DNA of 47,051 nucleotides from an uncultured Collinsella sp. (GCA_934654585.1 CAKUGF010000016.1:1-47051), one strand, 5' to 3'. Shown: positions 1-8,573, counted from the first letter of the stretch. Made by a program: numbers and translations. Notes: generated by a model from the sequence alone, not told the origin.

Positions 1-564
1 GGCCTGTGCATGGGTGGGCTGTTTGTGGCGAGCGTGCTGTGGTTTGAGGCCGCGGCGTCGATGCTCGAATACGACAAAGTGCTGGCGCTGCTGGGCAACG
101 CCGCGCCGGTGATCGCGCTCATGATCTCGATGTGCATGCGTCTGATCCCCCAGTTTTTGCGCTGCGGTCGCACCGTGCTGGCGGTGCAGGACGCAATTGA
201 TGTGCCGGGACGCGCGCCCGCCGATCCCGTGCGCTCGCGCCTGCGGGCGTCGAGCGTGCTGATGGGTTGGGGCATGGAAGATTCGCTTGAGCGTGCGGAC
301 GCCATGCGCTCGCGCGGATGGGGTGCCACGTCTCGTCGCACGACGTACGCTCGGTATCGGTTGAAGCGCAGCGATGTTACTGCGCTGGTGGGGCTTGCGT
401 TGTTTGGTGCCGCCGCGGTTGCGGTGGCGTGGACCGCGACGACACAGTATTCGTTTTACCCGCAGCTCTCGGTGCCGGCGCCCTGGCCGGGCTATGTTGT
501 ATACGCTGTCTGGATGGCGCTGCCTTGCGTGTTGCGCGCGATTGACGAGAAGAGGTTTGGCTGA
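1..564 (+). CDS. ecfT: ECF transporter transmembrane component EcfT (5' truncated)
   Basis: The frame is open to the window edge, so only the C-terminal 187 or so residues are seen. EcfT is the membrane scaffold of energy-coupling-factor vitamin and metal importers, linking the substrate-binding S component to the ATPases. The protein has hydrophobic helices and the family's cytoplasmic coupling motif, seen as ERADAMRSRGWG (an Ala-Arg-Gly helix) about two thirds of the way along this fragment. It ends with another membrane helix pair and a basic tail. The stop codon overlaps the start of the next gene, a double ECF ATPase, which supports the assignment and implies translational coupling. The S component is probably upstream, outside the window. 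Substrate cannot be told from T and A components. The call is firm; only the start is unknown. Confidence 0.88.
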   Translation, partial: GLCMGGLFVASVLWFEAAASMLEYDKVLALLGNAAPVIALMISMCMRLIPQFLRCGRTVLAVQDAIDVPGRAPADPVRSRLRASSVLMGWGMEDSLERADAMRSRGWGATSRRTTYARYRLKRSDVTALVGLALFGAAAVAVAWTATTQYSFYPQLSVPAPWPGYVVYAVWMALPCVLRAIDEKRFG

Positions 565-2207
565 TGGCTCGGTTGGATAGGGGCTCGGTGCCGGGTGCGG
601 CGTGCAGCTTGGATGTGCCGGCGATTGAAACGCGGGGCCTTCGCTTTGCCTACCCCGGGGCTGGGGCGCCGGTGCTCGAGGGGCTTGATTGGCACGTTCC
701 CCAAGGAGCGTTTGCGCTGCTGGTTGGTGGTACCGGATCGGGTAAGTCGACGCTGCTCTCGCTGCTCAAGCCCGAGATCGCCCCGGCGGGCGAGCGCGCT
801 GGCGAGCTGCGTGTGCTGGGCGAGGACGTTGCCGACATGGACGTGCGCGCGTCTGCGGAGCGCGTGGGCTACGTGTTTCAGGACCCCGAGAACCAGATTG
901 TGTGCGAGACCGTGTGGCACGAGATGGCGTTTGGCCTGGAAAATCTGGGTGTGTCGCGCGACGAGATGCGCCGCCGTGTTGCCGAGACTAGCTATTTCTT
1001 TGGGTTGGAGGATTGGCTTCACCGCGATACCGACACGCTTTCGGGTGGTCGCAAACAGCTACTGTCGCTGGCGGCCGTTCTGGCGCTGCGCCCGCGCGTG
1101 CTGCTGCTCGATGAGCCCACGTCTCAGCTCGATCCCGTTGCCGAGAAGAATTTTCTGCACGCGCTGTTTCGCGTGAACCGCGAGTTGGGTTGTACGGTGG
1201 TCGTGGCAACGCACCAGCCGCGTCCGATGCTCGAATATGCGACGTGCGCGTATCGGATCGAGGGCGGTCGCGTGCTCGAGGTGGCAGATATGGCTTCTTT
1301 GGGACGCCGAGAATCGCTGTTTTCCGATGGCATGTTGGGGTGGGGCGCCACCCGATGTGCAAAAAACGGAGTATTCTGCAGGCGCGAGGGCAATTTGGGC
1401 TCTCTGGAGCCGTCTGAGGACGTATCGGGTGCGAAAAATACCCAGAAAATGGACAAATCGTCCGAATTTGTGGCGCAAACGTCGCTAGAGAACGGTTCGG
1501 AAGCTTCCTCGCGCGCGGATGGAAGCAGAATACTCCAAAAAATGCACGGCGGGTCGGCTACCACCCTGTCGGAAGGCTGGTTTCGCTACGACCGCGCGTC
1601 CGGTTGGGTGCTGCGCGGACTCGACGTGACGTTTTCGGCCGGCGCGGTACACGCGATTGTGGGCGGAAACGGTTGCGGCAAGTCGACGATGCTCTCGGTG
1701 TTGGCCAAGACGGCTAAGCTGCAGCGCGGCCGCATGGTGCGTGGGGCGGCTTCGGCGGCGCTACTGCCGCAAAACCCCAAGGCGTTGCTGGTTGCCGAGA
1801 CGGTGCGCGACGAGCTGACGGAATGGGCTTCGACCTGCGGATACGACGAGGCCGCAGCACGGGGGCGCGCAGCGAGCCTAGGCCTGGCGGGCTTGGAGAC
1901 ACGTCATCCGTATGACCTTTCGGGCGGTCAACGCCAGCTGCTTGCGTTGACAAAACTGCTGTTGATCGGTCCCGAGCTGCTGCTGCTCGATGAGCCCACC
2001 AAGGGCCTGGACCTGGCCAGCCGCCGCATTATCGCTCACGCCCTGCGTGGCCACGCGCAGGCGGGCGGCACCGTCGTCATGGCCACGCACGACCTAGACT
2101 TCGCGGAGCAAGTATCCGACGACATCGCCATGATGTTCGACGGCGAGATCGCGTGCATGGAGCCCCCGGCCGACTTCTTTGCCGACAACGTGTTCTATAG
2201 GGCGTAG
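564..2207 (+). CDS. Fused double ATPase of an ECF transporter (EcfA-EcfA')
   Basis: A 547-residue protein with two complete ABC nucleotide-binding domains, powering vitamin or metal uptake with the EcfT encoded just upstream (the two genes overlap). Domain 1 covers about residues 20-245 with Walker A GGTGSGKST (about 55-63), signature LSGGRKQ and Walker B VLLLDEP. Domain 2 covers about 335-547 with GGNGCGKST, LSGGQRQ and LLLLDEP. Many ECF systems use two separate ATPases; a single fused polypeptide is a known variant. The linker between the domains is unusually long, polar and low in hydrophobics (about residues 250-335) and coincides with a DNA segment bounded by a 12-bp inverted repeat (1368-1379 and 1525-1536), which suggests an in-frame insertion. 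Start ATG 564 lies within the end of ecfT. Function firm, substrate unknown. Confidence 0.9.
   Translation: MARLDRGSVPGAACSLDVPAIETRGLRFAYPGAGAPVLEGLDWHVPQGAFALLVGGTGSGKSTLLSLLKPEIAPAGERAGELRVLGEDVADMDVRASAERVGYVFQDPENQIVCETVWHEMAFGLENLGVSRDEMRRRVAETSYFFGLEDWLHRDTDTLSGGRKQLLSLAAVLALRPRVLLLDEPTSQLDPVAEKNFLHALFRVNRELGCTVVVATHQPRPMLEYATCAYRIEGGRVLEVADMASLGRRESLFSDGMLGWGATRCAKNGVFCRREGNLGSLEPSEDVSGAKNTQKMDKSSEFVAQTSLENGSEASSRADGSRILQKMHGGSATTLSEGWFRYDRASGWVLRGLDVTFSAGAVHAIVGGNGCGKSTMLSVLAKTAKLQRGRMVRGAASAALLPQNPKALLVAETVRDELTEWASTCGYDEAAARGRAASLGLAGLETRHPYDLSGGQRQLLALTKLLLIGPELLLLDEPTKGLDLASRRIIAHALRGHAQAGGTVVMATHDLDFAEQVSDDIAMMFDGEIACMEPPADFFADNVFYRA
1358..1546. repeat. Palindrome-bounded in-frame insert inside the ATPase gene
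   Basis: The left boundary is TGC, six A, C, then GGAGTATTCTGC (1368-1379). The right boundary is GCAGAATACTCC (1525-1536) followed by six A and TGCA. The 12-bp arms are exact reverse complements, and both outer ends have an A-run and a TGC(A). The enclosed 189 bases keep the reading frame and encode a polar linker between the two ABC domains. The interior is more A-rich than the flanking GC-rich gene. This looks like a small mobile palindromic element that landed in a tolerant linker; no target duplication was identified. Confidence 0.6.
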
Positions 2208-2297
2208 GCGGCCTCGCGGCGGCAGGCGCGGACTTGCCGTTTGGGCACTGGGCGCCGCCGAGGGGCGCCATGGGCCCAATACGACTATCGACAATGG

Positions 2298-2328
2298 ATA
2301 GACGGAGGGTAAACCCTAGGGGTATAAG
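2298..2328 (+). promoter_or_regulatory. Candidate regulated promoter upstream of the amidohydrolase
   Basis: The 361-base gap 2208-2568 contains no convincing gene. Within it, the palindrome AGGGTAAACCCT (2306-2317) sits just upstream of a TATAAG -10-like hexamer (2323-2328). A spacer palindrome of this kind resembles promoters bound by MerR-family activators, but the -35 is poor. A second short palindrome, TTGTACAA, lies near 2452-2459. The remaining leader to the start codon is AT-richer than the flanking genes and would be a long 5' untranslated region. Assigning a regulator is speculation. Confidence 0.3.
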
Positions 2329-2568
2329 AGCGCTAAAGCGTATCCTATGCGAGCCGTGAGCGGTCGTTCTCCTCGCGCGAACGGGACGTGGTGTTATGGC
2401 ACCGAAGAATGAAATAGAGCTTTTTACCTGCCAAAATAATCTGCTTGTACAACTAAGGTTGAGTGAAATTGACCGTTTGGCGCATGGAATAAACCTCCTT
2501 TCCGACCGTAATCTTCCCTGTGAAATCCGTTTTGAACTAAGAAGCGGGTCACAGGAAAGGAGTTTGCG

Positions 2569-4209
2569 ATGCAAGCGGATACCGTGCTTAAGGGGAAGGT
2601 GTTCACGTCTAATCGCGCAGAGTTTACCGCTCAGGCGGTAGCGATTAAGGACGGCATTTTCGTCTATGTGGGCGACGAGGCGGGGGTGAACGAGTACGTC
2701 GGTCCTGACACTAAGGTGATCGAGGCGGGCGACGGTATGTTCATGCCGGGCTTCTGCGATGCTCATATGCATTTCTCGTCTGGTGCTGGCCAGTTTGCCT
2801 ACGAGATTGACATTTTGGGTCTCGAGACCGTGGACGAGTACGTGGATACCATCCGCAAATATGTGGAAGAGCATCCCGGCCGCGAGTTCTATAAGGGCAT
2901 GGGTTGGGACAACGCCGTGTTCGAGAACGAGGGCAAGATTCAGGCCAAGGAGCTGCTGGATGCAGTGTGTCCGGACGTGCCGATGCTTATCGGTTCCTAC
3001 GATGGCCACTCCTATTGGGTCAACAGCAAGTGCCTCGAGAAGGCCGGCATCGGTCGCGGCTTTGTGAGCCAGGAGGCTGGAACCATCGTTTTGGATCCCG
3101 AGACGCAGGAGCCTACGGGTCTTGTGCGCGATTGGGCCATGAACGATGTTTTCAAGGCGATTCGTTCCTATACGGTCGAAGAGTTCAAGAGCGCCATTCT
3201 TACGTTGCAGGAGGACTTGCTTGCGGTCGGTATTACCAATATTTACGAGCCGATTCTTCGCGATGAGGTCAATGCTCAAATTGCTCTCGAGGAGCTCGAC
3301 ATCGAGGGTAAGCTCAAGCTCAAGGTAACCTCCGGCTTCTATTGCAAGCCCGAGCACGAGGGCCTCGACAAGATCGATCGCTGCGCCAAGGTTCGCGATT
3401 CCTATCATGGCGAACACTATCAGTGCAACAACATCAAGTTCGTGCTCGATGGCGTTATCGAGTCCGGTACGGCCTATCTGCTGGATGAGTACACCGACAA
3501 GCCCGGTTTCCGCGGCGTTTCCAACTGCGAGCCCGGCGATTACAACGCTATGGTTCGCTATGCCAAGGAAAAGGGCTTCCAGGTGCATGTGCACGCTATC
3601 GGCGACGCGGCCATCTCCATGGCGCTCGACGGTTTTGAATATGCCCAGGCAACCGATCCGAAAGATGACTGGCGCCCGACCATTACGCACCTGCAGGTCA
3701 TGCGCGACGAGGACATCGATCGTTTTGCCGCGCTCAAGGGTATCGCTTGCGCCAATCCCACATGGCACTTCAAGGACCCCGTGTGCTATGAGTCCCTGGA
3801 GCACGCTCAGCTCGGCGACCGTGCTGAGTCCGAGTACCCGCTCAAGAAGTTCTGGGACCGCGGCATGATCGTCACTTCGGCGACCGACTTCCCCGTGTCA
3901 AACCCCGATCCCATGGAGGGCTTGGAGGTCGGCGTGACCCGCTGCGCGCCCGGCGACGCTTCGGAAGAGACCGTGCTCGACCCGAACCAGCGCGTGTCGG
4001 TTGAGGACATGATCTGTGCCGGCACCATCAACGGAGCGTATCAGAACTTCCTTGAGAAGCGCATCGGCTCCATCGAGGTGGGCAAGGAGGCCGACTTCGT
4101 GCTCATGGACCGCGATATCACGGCCATCGATCCCCATACCATCCATGAGGCCAAGTGCCTTATGACTGTCATTGACGGTAAGACCATGTACGAGAAGGAA
4201 GGCGAGTAG
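2569..4209 (+). CDS. Amidohydrolase, metal-dependent (amidohydrolase 3 / YtcJ-like)
   Basis: A 546-residue metal-dependent hydrolase of the amidohydrolase superfamily, family 3. Such enzymes cleave amide, ester or imine bonds in small molecules; the substrate is not predictable here. The metal-ligand HxH motif is at about residues 66-68 (GFCDAHMHF). Further motifs are VHVHAIGD near 338 and TSATDFPVSNPDP near 436, and the C-terminal beta-sandwich segment has the usual GSIEVGKEADFVLMD. No signal peptide is visible, so it is probably cytoplasmic. The start ATG follows a strong GGAAAGGAG site with normal spacing. The MATE transporter starts one base after this stop, so the two are almost certainly co-transcribed, and a membrane LuxR regulator follows. 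This suggests a cassette that hydrolyses a compound and exports it or its product. Confidence 0.85.
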   Translation: MQADTVLKGKVFTSNRAEFTAQAVAIKDGIFVYVGDEAGVNEYVGPDTKVIEAGDGMFMPGFCDAHMHFSSGAGQFAYEIDILGLETVDEYVDTIRKYVEEHPGREFYKGMGWDNAVFENEGKIQAKELLDAVCPDVPMLIGSYDGHSYWVNSKCLEKAGIGRGFVSQEAGTIVLDPETQEPTGLVRDWAMNDVFKAIRSYTVEEFKSAILTLQEDLLAVGITNIYEPILRDEVNAQIALEELDIEGKLKLKVTSGFYCKPEHEGLDKIDRCAKVRDSYHGEHYQCNNIKFVLDGVIESGTAYLLDEYTDKPGFRGVSNCEPGDYNAMVRYAKEKGFQVHVHAIGDAAISMALDGFEYAQATDPKDDWRPTITHLQVMRDEDIDRFAALKGIACANPTWHFKDPVCYESLEHAQLGDRAESEYPLKKFWDRGMIVTSATDFPVSNPDPMEGLEVGVTRCAPGDASEETVLDPNQRVSVEDMICAGTINGAYQNFLEKRIGSIEVGKEADFVLMDRDITAIDPHTIHEAKCLMTVIDGKTMYEKEGE

Positions 4210-4210
4210 G

Positions 4211-5623
4211 ATGGAAGAGACCAACCCCAACAAGCTCGCGCGTAACTACACGCTCATCGGACTGTTCCTCTTTGCTGCCCCCTCGATCCTGCTGCAGCTT
4301 TGGACCGGTATCTATCAGATTTTCGACACCGCTATCGCCACCAACTTCAACAGTACGGCGACGCTTTCGGCCATTAATATCGTCTATCCCGCTCAGGCGG
4401 TGGTAGAGGCCATCGCCTTCCTGTTCTCTGGCGGTTCCGCGGCCCTCCTGGGCAAGCTTTTGGGCGAGAAGAAGACCCGTGAGGCGAACCAGACGTTTAC
4501 CTGCGTTTTGCTCATCTCGACTATCATCGCTACCGTTTGGGGCTTTGCTATCAGCTTTGCTGGCGACCAGGTGTGGTACTTCATGGGCGCTGACGCAGGC
4601 CTCGCTCCCGTCTGCACCACCTATTGGAACGTGCACCGCTTCTTCATGCCGCTCTACACCATCCAGCTCGGTTTCCAGATGTGGCTGCTCACTGCCGGTA
4701 AGCCCACGCATTGCATGGTGATCACCATCCTTGGTGGTCTGGTCACGCTGGGCATGGACGTTGTCTACCAGGGTACGCTTGGTCTGGGCACCACGGGTGC
4801 GGCTCTTGGTTTTGGTACCGGCTCTGCCTTTGCCGCCATCGCTTCTGCAGTCGTCATCTTCTCCAAGAGCAGCGTCCTGCATTATGACTCGCCGGCCTGT
4901 CCTGCGAAGAATATCGCCGAGAGCTGCAAGATCGGTCTCGCAGACTTTATCTACAGTGCCGCCACCGGCTTCATGACCGCTATCTACAACATCCAGGCCA
5001 TGAAGTACTTTGGAGCTGACGGCGTCGCCGTTGCCGCAATCTTCCTGTATGTGCAGTTCCTCTTCGTTGGCCCGTTCATTGGCTTTGGTAAGGGCGCTAC
5101 GCCGATCATTAGCTATCAGATCGGCGAAAACGATCCCAAGAAGATTCACGGCACGTACCAGAAGTACCGTCGTCTGAGCGCTATCCTCATCGTCGTTATT
5201 GCTGTCCTGGGTATCGTTATGATGAAGCCGATCCTGTTGGTCTATGGTCAGGTCCCCGGCGACCCCGTATATACCCTCGCCTCCCAGAAGTGGATTCTCT
5301 TCGCCTCTTGCGCTGGCCTCGTCGGCATTAATATCTGCATTCAGAACATGCTCACGGCCTTCAACGACACGATGATGCCTCTCATCATCTCCACCCTGCG
5401 TTCGCTCGTTCTTCCCATCGCTTTGCTGCTGGCACTCCCTATGGTTATGGGCGGCGACGGCGTATGGCTGGCTCTGACGGTGGCCGAGGCCTTTACCGCT
5501 GTGGTTTCGTTCTTCTTCCTTAAGAAGGGTGCTACGAAGTACGGCTACAACACCGATGAGGGCGTCGAGCTTCCCGAAGAGGTTCTCGAGGCTGCTCGCG
5601 CTGCGGCTGCCGAAGAGATGTAA
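4211..5623 (+). CDS. MATE family efflux transporter
   Basis: A 470-residue integral membrane protein with about twelve hydrophobic helices and typical MATE features (SILLQLWTGIYQIFDTAIA at the N terminus, a paired-half architecture, GKGATPIISYQIGEND in the second half). MATE proteins export cationic drugs or metabolites using Na+ or H+ gradients. ATG 4211 is used because it follows the amidohydrolase stop by one base and is preceded by GAAGGAAGGCGAGTAGG; an in-frame upstream codon at 4172 would lie inside the amidohydrolase. Its tight coupling to that enzyme suggests that export of the enzyme's substrate or product is its job, but this is inference. Confidence 0.9.
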   Translation: MEETNPNKLARNYTLIGLFLFAAPSILLQLWTGIYQIFDTAIATNFNSTATLSAINIVYPAQAVVEAIAFLFSGGSAALLGKLLGEKKTREANQTFTCVLLISTIIATVWGFAISFAGDQVWYFMGADAGLAPVCTTYWNVHRFFMPLYTIQLGFQMWLLTAGKPTHCMVITILGGLVTLGMDVVYQGTLGLGTTGAALGFGTGSAFAAIASAVVIFSKSSVLHYDSPACPAKNIAESCKIGLADFIYSAATGFMTAIYNIQAMKYFGADGVAVAAIFLYVQFLFVGPFIGFGKGATPIISYQIGENDPKKIHGTYQKYRRLSAILIVVIAVLGIVMMKPILLVYGQVPGDPVYTLASQKWILFASCAGLVGINICIQNMLTAFNDTMMPLIISTLRSLVLPIALLLALPMVMGGDGVWLALTVAEAFTAVVSFFFLKKGATKYGYNTDEGVELPEEVLEAARAAAAEEM

Positions 5624-5652
5624 ATCAAACAATCGGATTCTGCAATAAATTG

Positions 5653-5691
5653 CGGGCGGTAGGGTTACTCGTGCCTTGCCGCCCGTCTCTT
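5653..5691 (+). terminator. Probable terminator after the MATE gene
   Basis: CGGGCGG (5653-5659) pairs with CCGCCCG (5679-5685) and is followed by TCTCTT. The T-run is short, so strength is uncertain. Confidence 0.4.
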
Positions 5692-5774
5692 GCGGGTTGC
5701 GACCGGTTCGAATATCCGCGGGGTACCGTTGCGCTATCATGAGTCCCATTGCGACAAAAGGGGAGGACAAGCTC

Positions 5775-6806
5775 GTGGGGTTTTATATCTATCTTTACAA
5801 CGTGTTCTTCCTTTGCCTCTTTGTCTGTGCCGCCTTTTTCTGCGGTGTGACCAGGGGCGTGACGGAGAGCAAGCGCTTTGCGTACCTCTCTATGCTCATG
5901 GCCCTGCTGGCCCTCGAAGGAGTGGCCGATATGGGATCGCCCCTTGTGTCGGGGACGTTCTCTTCGGGAGGCAGCTTTGGCCCCCATGGTGCTTTGACCC
6001 TTTTTGGAATAGCGAAGACGCTCTCTCAGATGGGCGAGGAGATCCTCTGCTATTTGCTGGCATGTGATGTGACCAAGCGTGCCGCACGATCGGCTTTGTT
6101 CCTTCTCTTCCCGGTGCTCGCTTTGGCTCGTTGCTTGGCGGGGACAGTTTATCTGGGCATCGTATCCGACATGGTATTTCTCTTTATCGATCCCTTGGTC
6201 ATGATTTCTCTTTGTGCCTGGAGCCTGATGGGCTTGGCGCATTCCGCCCCCGTGGAGGATGCTGATTCTCGCGCGCTGCATCTTTTGCGTTCGCTGCTTC
6301 TTTTGTGCCTTTGCGCCTACGCAGCCTCGATTGGCGAGGACCTTATCTACGCAGCTATGTATATGCACTCCGGTTCGGTTCCGTTTTATGTGGGCAAGAT
6401 CAACATCATGGAGGACGCTCTGTGGGCCGGTCTTGCAGTTTCCTGCATTATCTACGCACGCCACTATCAAGATGAGTTCCACGTGCGGCGAACCGAGCAG
6501 CTTGTGCGCGATCGTCTGGATTTGTATCGCTTGGAGACGGAGCAGCGCGCGGCGAAGCAGGGCGCCAGCAATATTGCCGATTTCTGTGCGCTCTACGAGC
6601 TCACGCCGCGCGAGCAAGAAGTATTGTCTCGAGTTCTGACGGGACAGGGGAACCAGCAGATAGCAAACGATTTAGTTATCTCGTTGGGAACGGTCAAGGC
6701 TCACGTCCATAGCATCTATCGAAAACTGTCTGTTTCGCGTCGTAGCGAACTCATGGGCATGTTCTACGAGCGCTCGCGTGGTGCTGCCGCTCCTGCGGAA
6801 AAGTAA
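5775..6806 (+). CDS. Membrane-anchored LuxR-family transcriptional regulator
   Basis: A 343-residue protein with an N-terminal half of about seven hydrophobic helices (roughly residues 1-220) and a C-terminal LuxR-type helix-turn-helix: LTPREQEVLSRVLTGQGNQQIANDLVISLGTV and following. It has no receiver domain, so it is a one-component membrane sensor and DNA-binding protein. GTG 5775 is preferred because GGGGAGG lies eight bases upstream; ATG 5739 has no clear site. Membrane LuxR regulators next to small metabolic or transport cassettes are common in Coriobacteriia, where some induce the adjacent genes in response to a substrate. The likely targets are the amidohydrolase and MATE genes just upstream. 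Architecture is sure; ligand and targets are inferred. Confidence 0.85.
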   Translation: MGFYIYLYNVFFLCLFVCAAFFCGVTRGVTESKRFAYLSMLMALLALEGVADMGSPLVSGTFSSGGSFGPHGALTLFGIAKTLSQMGEEILCYLLACDVTKRAARSALFLLFPVLALARCLAGTVYLGIVSDMVFLFIDPLVMISLCAWSLMGLAHSAPVEDADSRALHLLRSLLLLCLCAYAASIGEDLIYAAMYMHSGSVPFYVGKINIMEDALWAGLAVSCIIYARHYQDEFHVRRTEQLVRDRLDLYRLETEQRAAKQGASNIADFCALYELTPREQEVLSRVLTGQGNQQIANDLVISLGTVKAHVHSIYRKLSVSRRSELMGMFYERSRGAAAPAEK

Positions 6807-6876
6807 TTAAAACTGGCTTTCCAGTAGAGGCGCGGTTTCTTCACGTACCGTATCACTACGAAAACTAAAGGAATAT

Positions 6877-7380
6877 ATGAATATGAATACTCGAGAAACG
6901 AGGGTCGCTGGCATAATCAATGCCCTGGTGAACCCGCTTCTGATGTGCTCCTTTTTGCCTATTATCGAAGGCAAAGCGGCACTCGATATGTCGAGTCCTA
7001 CCGGTTTTTGGGGACAGCTTGCGCTCGCTGTCGTCATCGCAGAGGCGGTGAGCTCACTACCGCAGTTTGGAAGGGTCGTTGGGGACTGGGTTGATTTCTT
7101 CGGATTCAAACCGGGTGGCCCTGCGTCAAAGATCGCGGGCACGGTGTTCGCCGCCACGCTGCTCTTTTTGATTATCGGTTTGGCTGAGATAGCGTTCCAG
7201 ACCGGCTTTGGCCTTGTGGGCGAAACAACCTATTTCTCCCGTTGGGCAAAGCTCGCTACCGGCGGCTGGGCCTTTGTCGTGGTTGGCGGCTTGCTATTCG
7301 ATCCGGTTGCAGCAAAGGTCGCCCATGTTCTCGTGGGCGAAAAGGCCCCGCAGACCGAGGAAATGCTCGAGGTGGAATAG
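6877..7380 (+). CDS. Small integral membrane protein of unknown function
   Basis: A 167-residue protein with about four hydrophobic segments (near residues 9-30, 45-65, 90-112 and 128-148) and a short acidic tail (EKAPQTEEMLEVE). No family is recognised. ATG 6877 follows AAAGGA at close spacing; ATG 6883 is an alternative with a more normal gap. It lies 70 bases after the LuxR regulator on the same strand and is followed by a good terminator, so it may be the last gene of the cassette or a single transcription unit. Coding is supported by its length, membrane pattern and GC codon bias. Confidence 0.65.
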   Translation: MNMNTRETRVAGIINALVNPLLMCSFLPIIEGKAALDMSSPTGFWGQLALAVVIAEAVSSLPQFGRVVGDWVDFFGFKPGGPASKIAGTVFAATLLFLIIGLAEIAFQTGFGLVGETTYFSRWAKLATGGWAFVVVGGLLFDPVAAKVAHVLVGEKAPQTEEMLEVE

Positions 7381-7436
7381 TCTGAAGGACAGGCTCGTCT
7401 AACGAATCATTCGCGATAGTTTGCCTCTCCTTTTGC

Positions 7437-7475
7437 GCGCATGCGATTGGCTTCAGTCGCATGCGCGTTGTTTTG
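7437..7475 (+). terminator. Rho-independent terminator
   Basis: Perfect 10-bp arms GCGCATGCGA (7437-7446) and TCGCATGCGC (7457-7466), followed by GTTGTTTTG. It closes the unit ending with the small membrane protein. Confidence 0.75.
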
Positions 7476-7568
7476 TTTAACGAGTGGTATGTATCGTCGG
7501 TGAGTCTGTGCTGCGCGTGTGCCACAATGGGGCGCGAACGATAGAGAAAGATTGCAAGGGGAGCTCGC

Positions 7569-8270
7569 GTGCTTGCTCGTATATGGCGCTACATAGAGGG
7601 GCCAGTGCTTTTGCTCGTGTCGCCATGCATGGGCATCATGCTGTATCTGGGCATTGCCCAGGCTGCTTTGTTGATGCTCGCTATGGTGACGCTCGTGCTT
7701 GCGCTGTTCTTTGCGGGTTACGAGGCGTCGCGTCCGGGCCTGCGTCAGATTATGCCCACGCTGGTGTTGGCGGCGTTGGCGGCGGCGGGGCGCATCCTGT
7801 TTGGGCCCATTCCCGACTTTAAGCCGGTGAGTGCCATCGCCATTATTGCGGGGGCAACGCTTGGCCGTCGTAATGGCTTTATGGTCGGTGCATTGGCGGC
7901 GCTGACCAGCAATTTCTTTTTTGGACAGGGTATGTGGACGCCGTGGCAGATGTATGCCTGGGGGCTGGTGGGCTACGTCGGCGGCGTGCTGGCGCATGTG
8001 GGCGCGTTCGATCGCGCCGACGGCACCGTGCGCGTGCCGGCGCTGTTGGCGTATGGCTTTGCCTCGGGCTTGCTCTATGGCGTCGTGATCAATGCGTATG
8101 ACATTATCGGTTTTGTCCAGCCGCTCACGTGGGCGGGTGCCGTGGCGCGGCTTGCCACGGCGGTGCCGTTCGACATCACGCATGGACTGGCGACCTGCGT
8201 GTTTTTGGCCGCCCTGTACAAACCCTGGTGCCGTCGCATCAATCGCGTCGTCGTGAAATACGGGCTGTAG
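7569..8270 (+). CDS. ECF transporter S (substrate-binding) component
   Basis: A 233-residue membrane protein with six or so hydrophobic helices, of the type that binds a vitamin or cofactor precursor for ECF importers. Characteristic segments are FGPIPDFKPVSAIAIIAG and NFFFGQGMWTPWQM, with small-residue helices able to dock on EcfT. Members with the GxWTPWQM stretch have sometimes been linked to corrinoid-related precursors, but I cannot assign the substrate and no riboswitch is recognised in the leader. GTG 7569 follows AAGGGGAG at normal spacing. There is no T or A gene beside it, so it may share the ECF module at 1-2207 or another one. It is convergent with exonuclease III, with a repeat-rich gap between. 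Confidence 0.8.
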   Translation: MLARIWRYIEGPVLLLVSPCMGIMLYLGIAQAALLMLAMVTLVLALFFAGYEASRPGLRQIMPTLVLAALAAAGRILFGPIPDFKPVSAIAIIAGATLGRRNGFMVGALAALTSNFFFGQGMWTPWQMYAWGLVGYVGGVLAHVGAFDRADGTVRVPALLAYGFASGLLYGVVINAYDIIGFVQPLTWAGAVARLATAVPFDITHGLATCVFLAALYKPWCRRINRVVVKYGL

Positions 8271-8311
8271 GGACGGTTGCGCCGGGCCGAGAATCAATAC
8301 TGCTTCGGTGT

Positions 8312-8470
8312 CATTTCAAAACTATGCCGGTTTACGGGGCTGGATTGGCGCGGGTCGACCATACCGACATTTTTCGAAAATAGACGAGCCGCCTACCTGC
8401 GGTTTTATTTTGCTCGAATTGCGCGTGGTTGGGAATCCACGATTCAGCCCCGTAAACCGGCATGGTTTTG
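8312..8470. repeat. Repeat family A, copy 1 (palindromic element)
   Basis: The ends are 26-base inverted repeats matching at 25 of 26 positions (8317-8342 and 8445-8470); the core of each end is GCCGGTTTACGGGGCTG or its complement. Two more copies with the same ends lie at 29948-30101 and 37766-37919. The interior shares CCATACCGA and a CTACCTGCGGTTTT core with the others, but here the core is in the opposite orientation. No coding capacity. It looks like a non-autonomous MITE- or REP-like element. Confidence 0.75.
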
Positions 8471-8510
8471 GATGGACCGGCCTATATGGGTGCCATCACG
8501 GGCCGCGGGC

Positions 8511-8550
8511 GATCAAAATGATCCGTTTTCCTCCGTCCCCGAGGGATCAT
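8511..8550. repeat. Repeat motif C, copy 1
   Basis: The motif contains GATCCGTTTTCCTCCGTCCCC followed by GAGGGATC; its ends GATCC and GGATC are complementary. The same motif recurs at 8751-8790, 30130-30166 and 37689-37723, always next to a family A or B element. Confidence 0.65.
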
Positions 8551-8573
8551 ATGGGGACGCCTACTACGAAATT

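Noticed and set aside
2396..2641. Small forward frame before the amidohydrolase
   Set aside because: No ribosome site, overlaps the amidohydrolase start and has no recognisable composition; treated as leader.
2077..3804. Long reverse-strand open frame across the amidohydrolase
   Set aside because: It is antisense to a gene with clear motifs; high GC at third positions keeps the opposite frame open. No family motifs in the translation.
7381..7568. Riboswitch before the ECF S component
   Set aside because: Apart from the terminator of the upstream gene I could not recognise any conserved aptamer; a covariance search (Rfam) would settle it.
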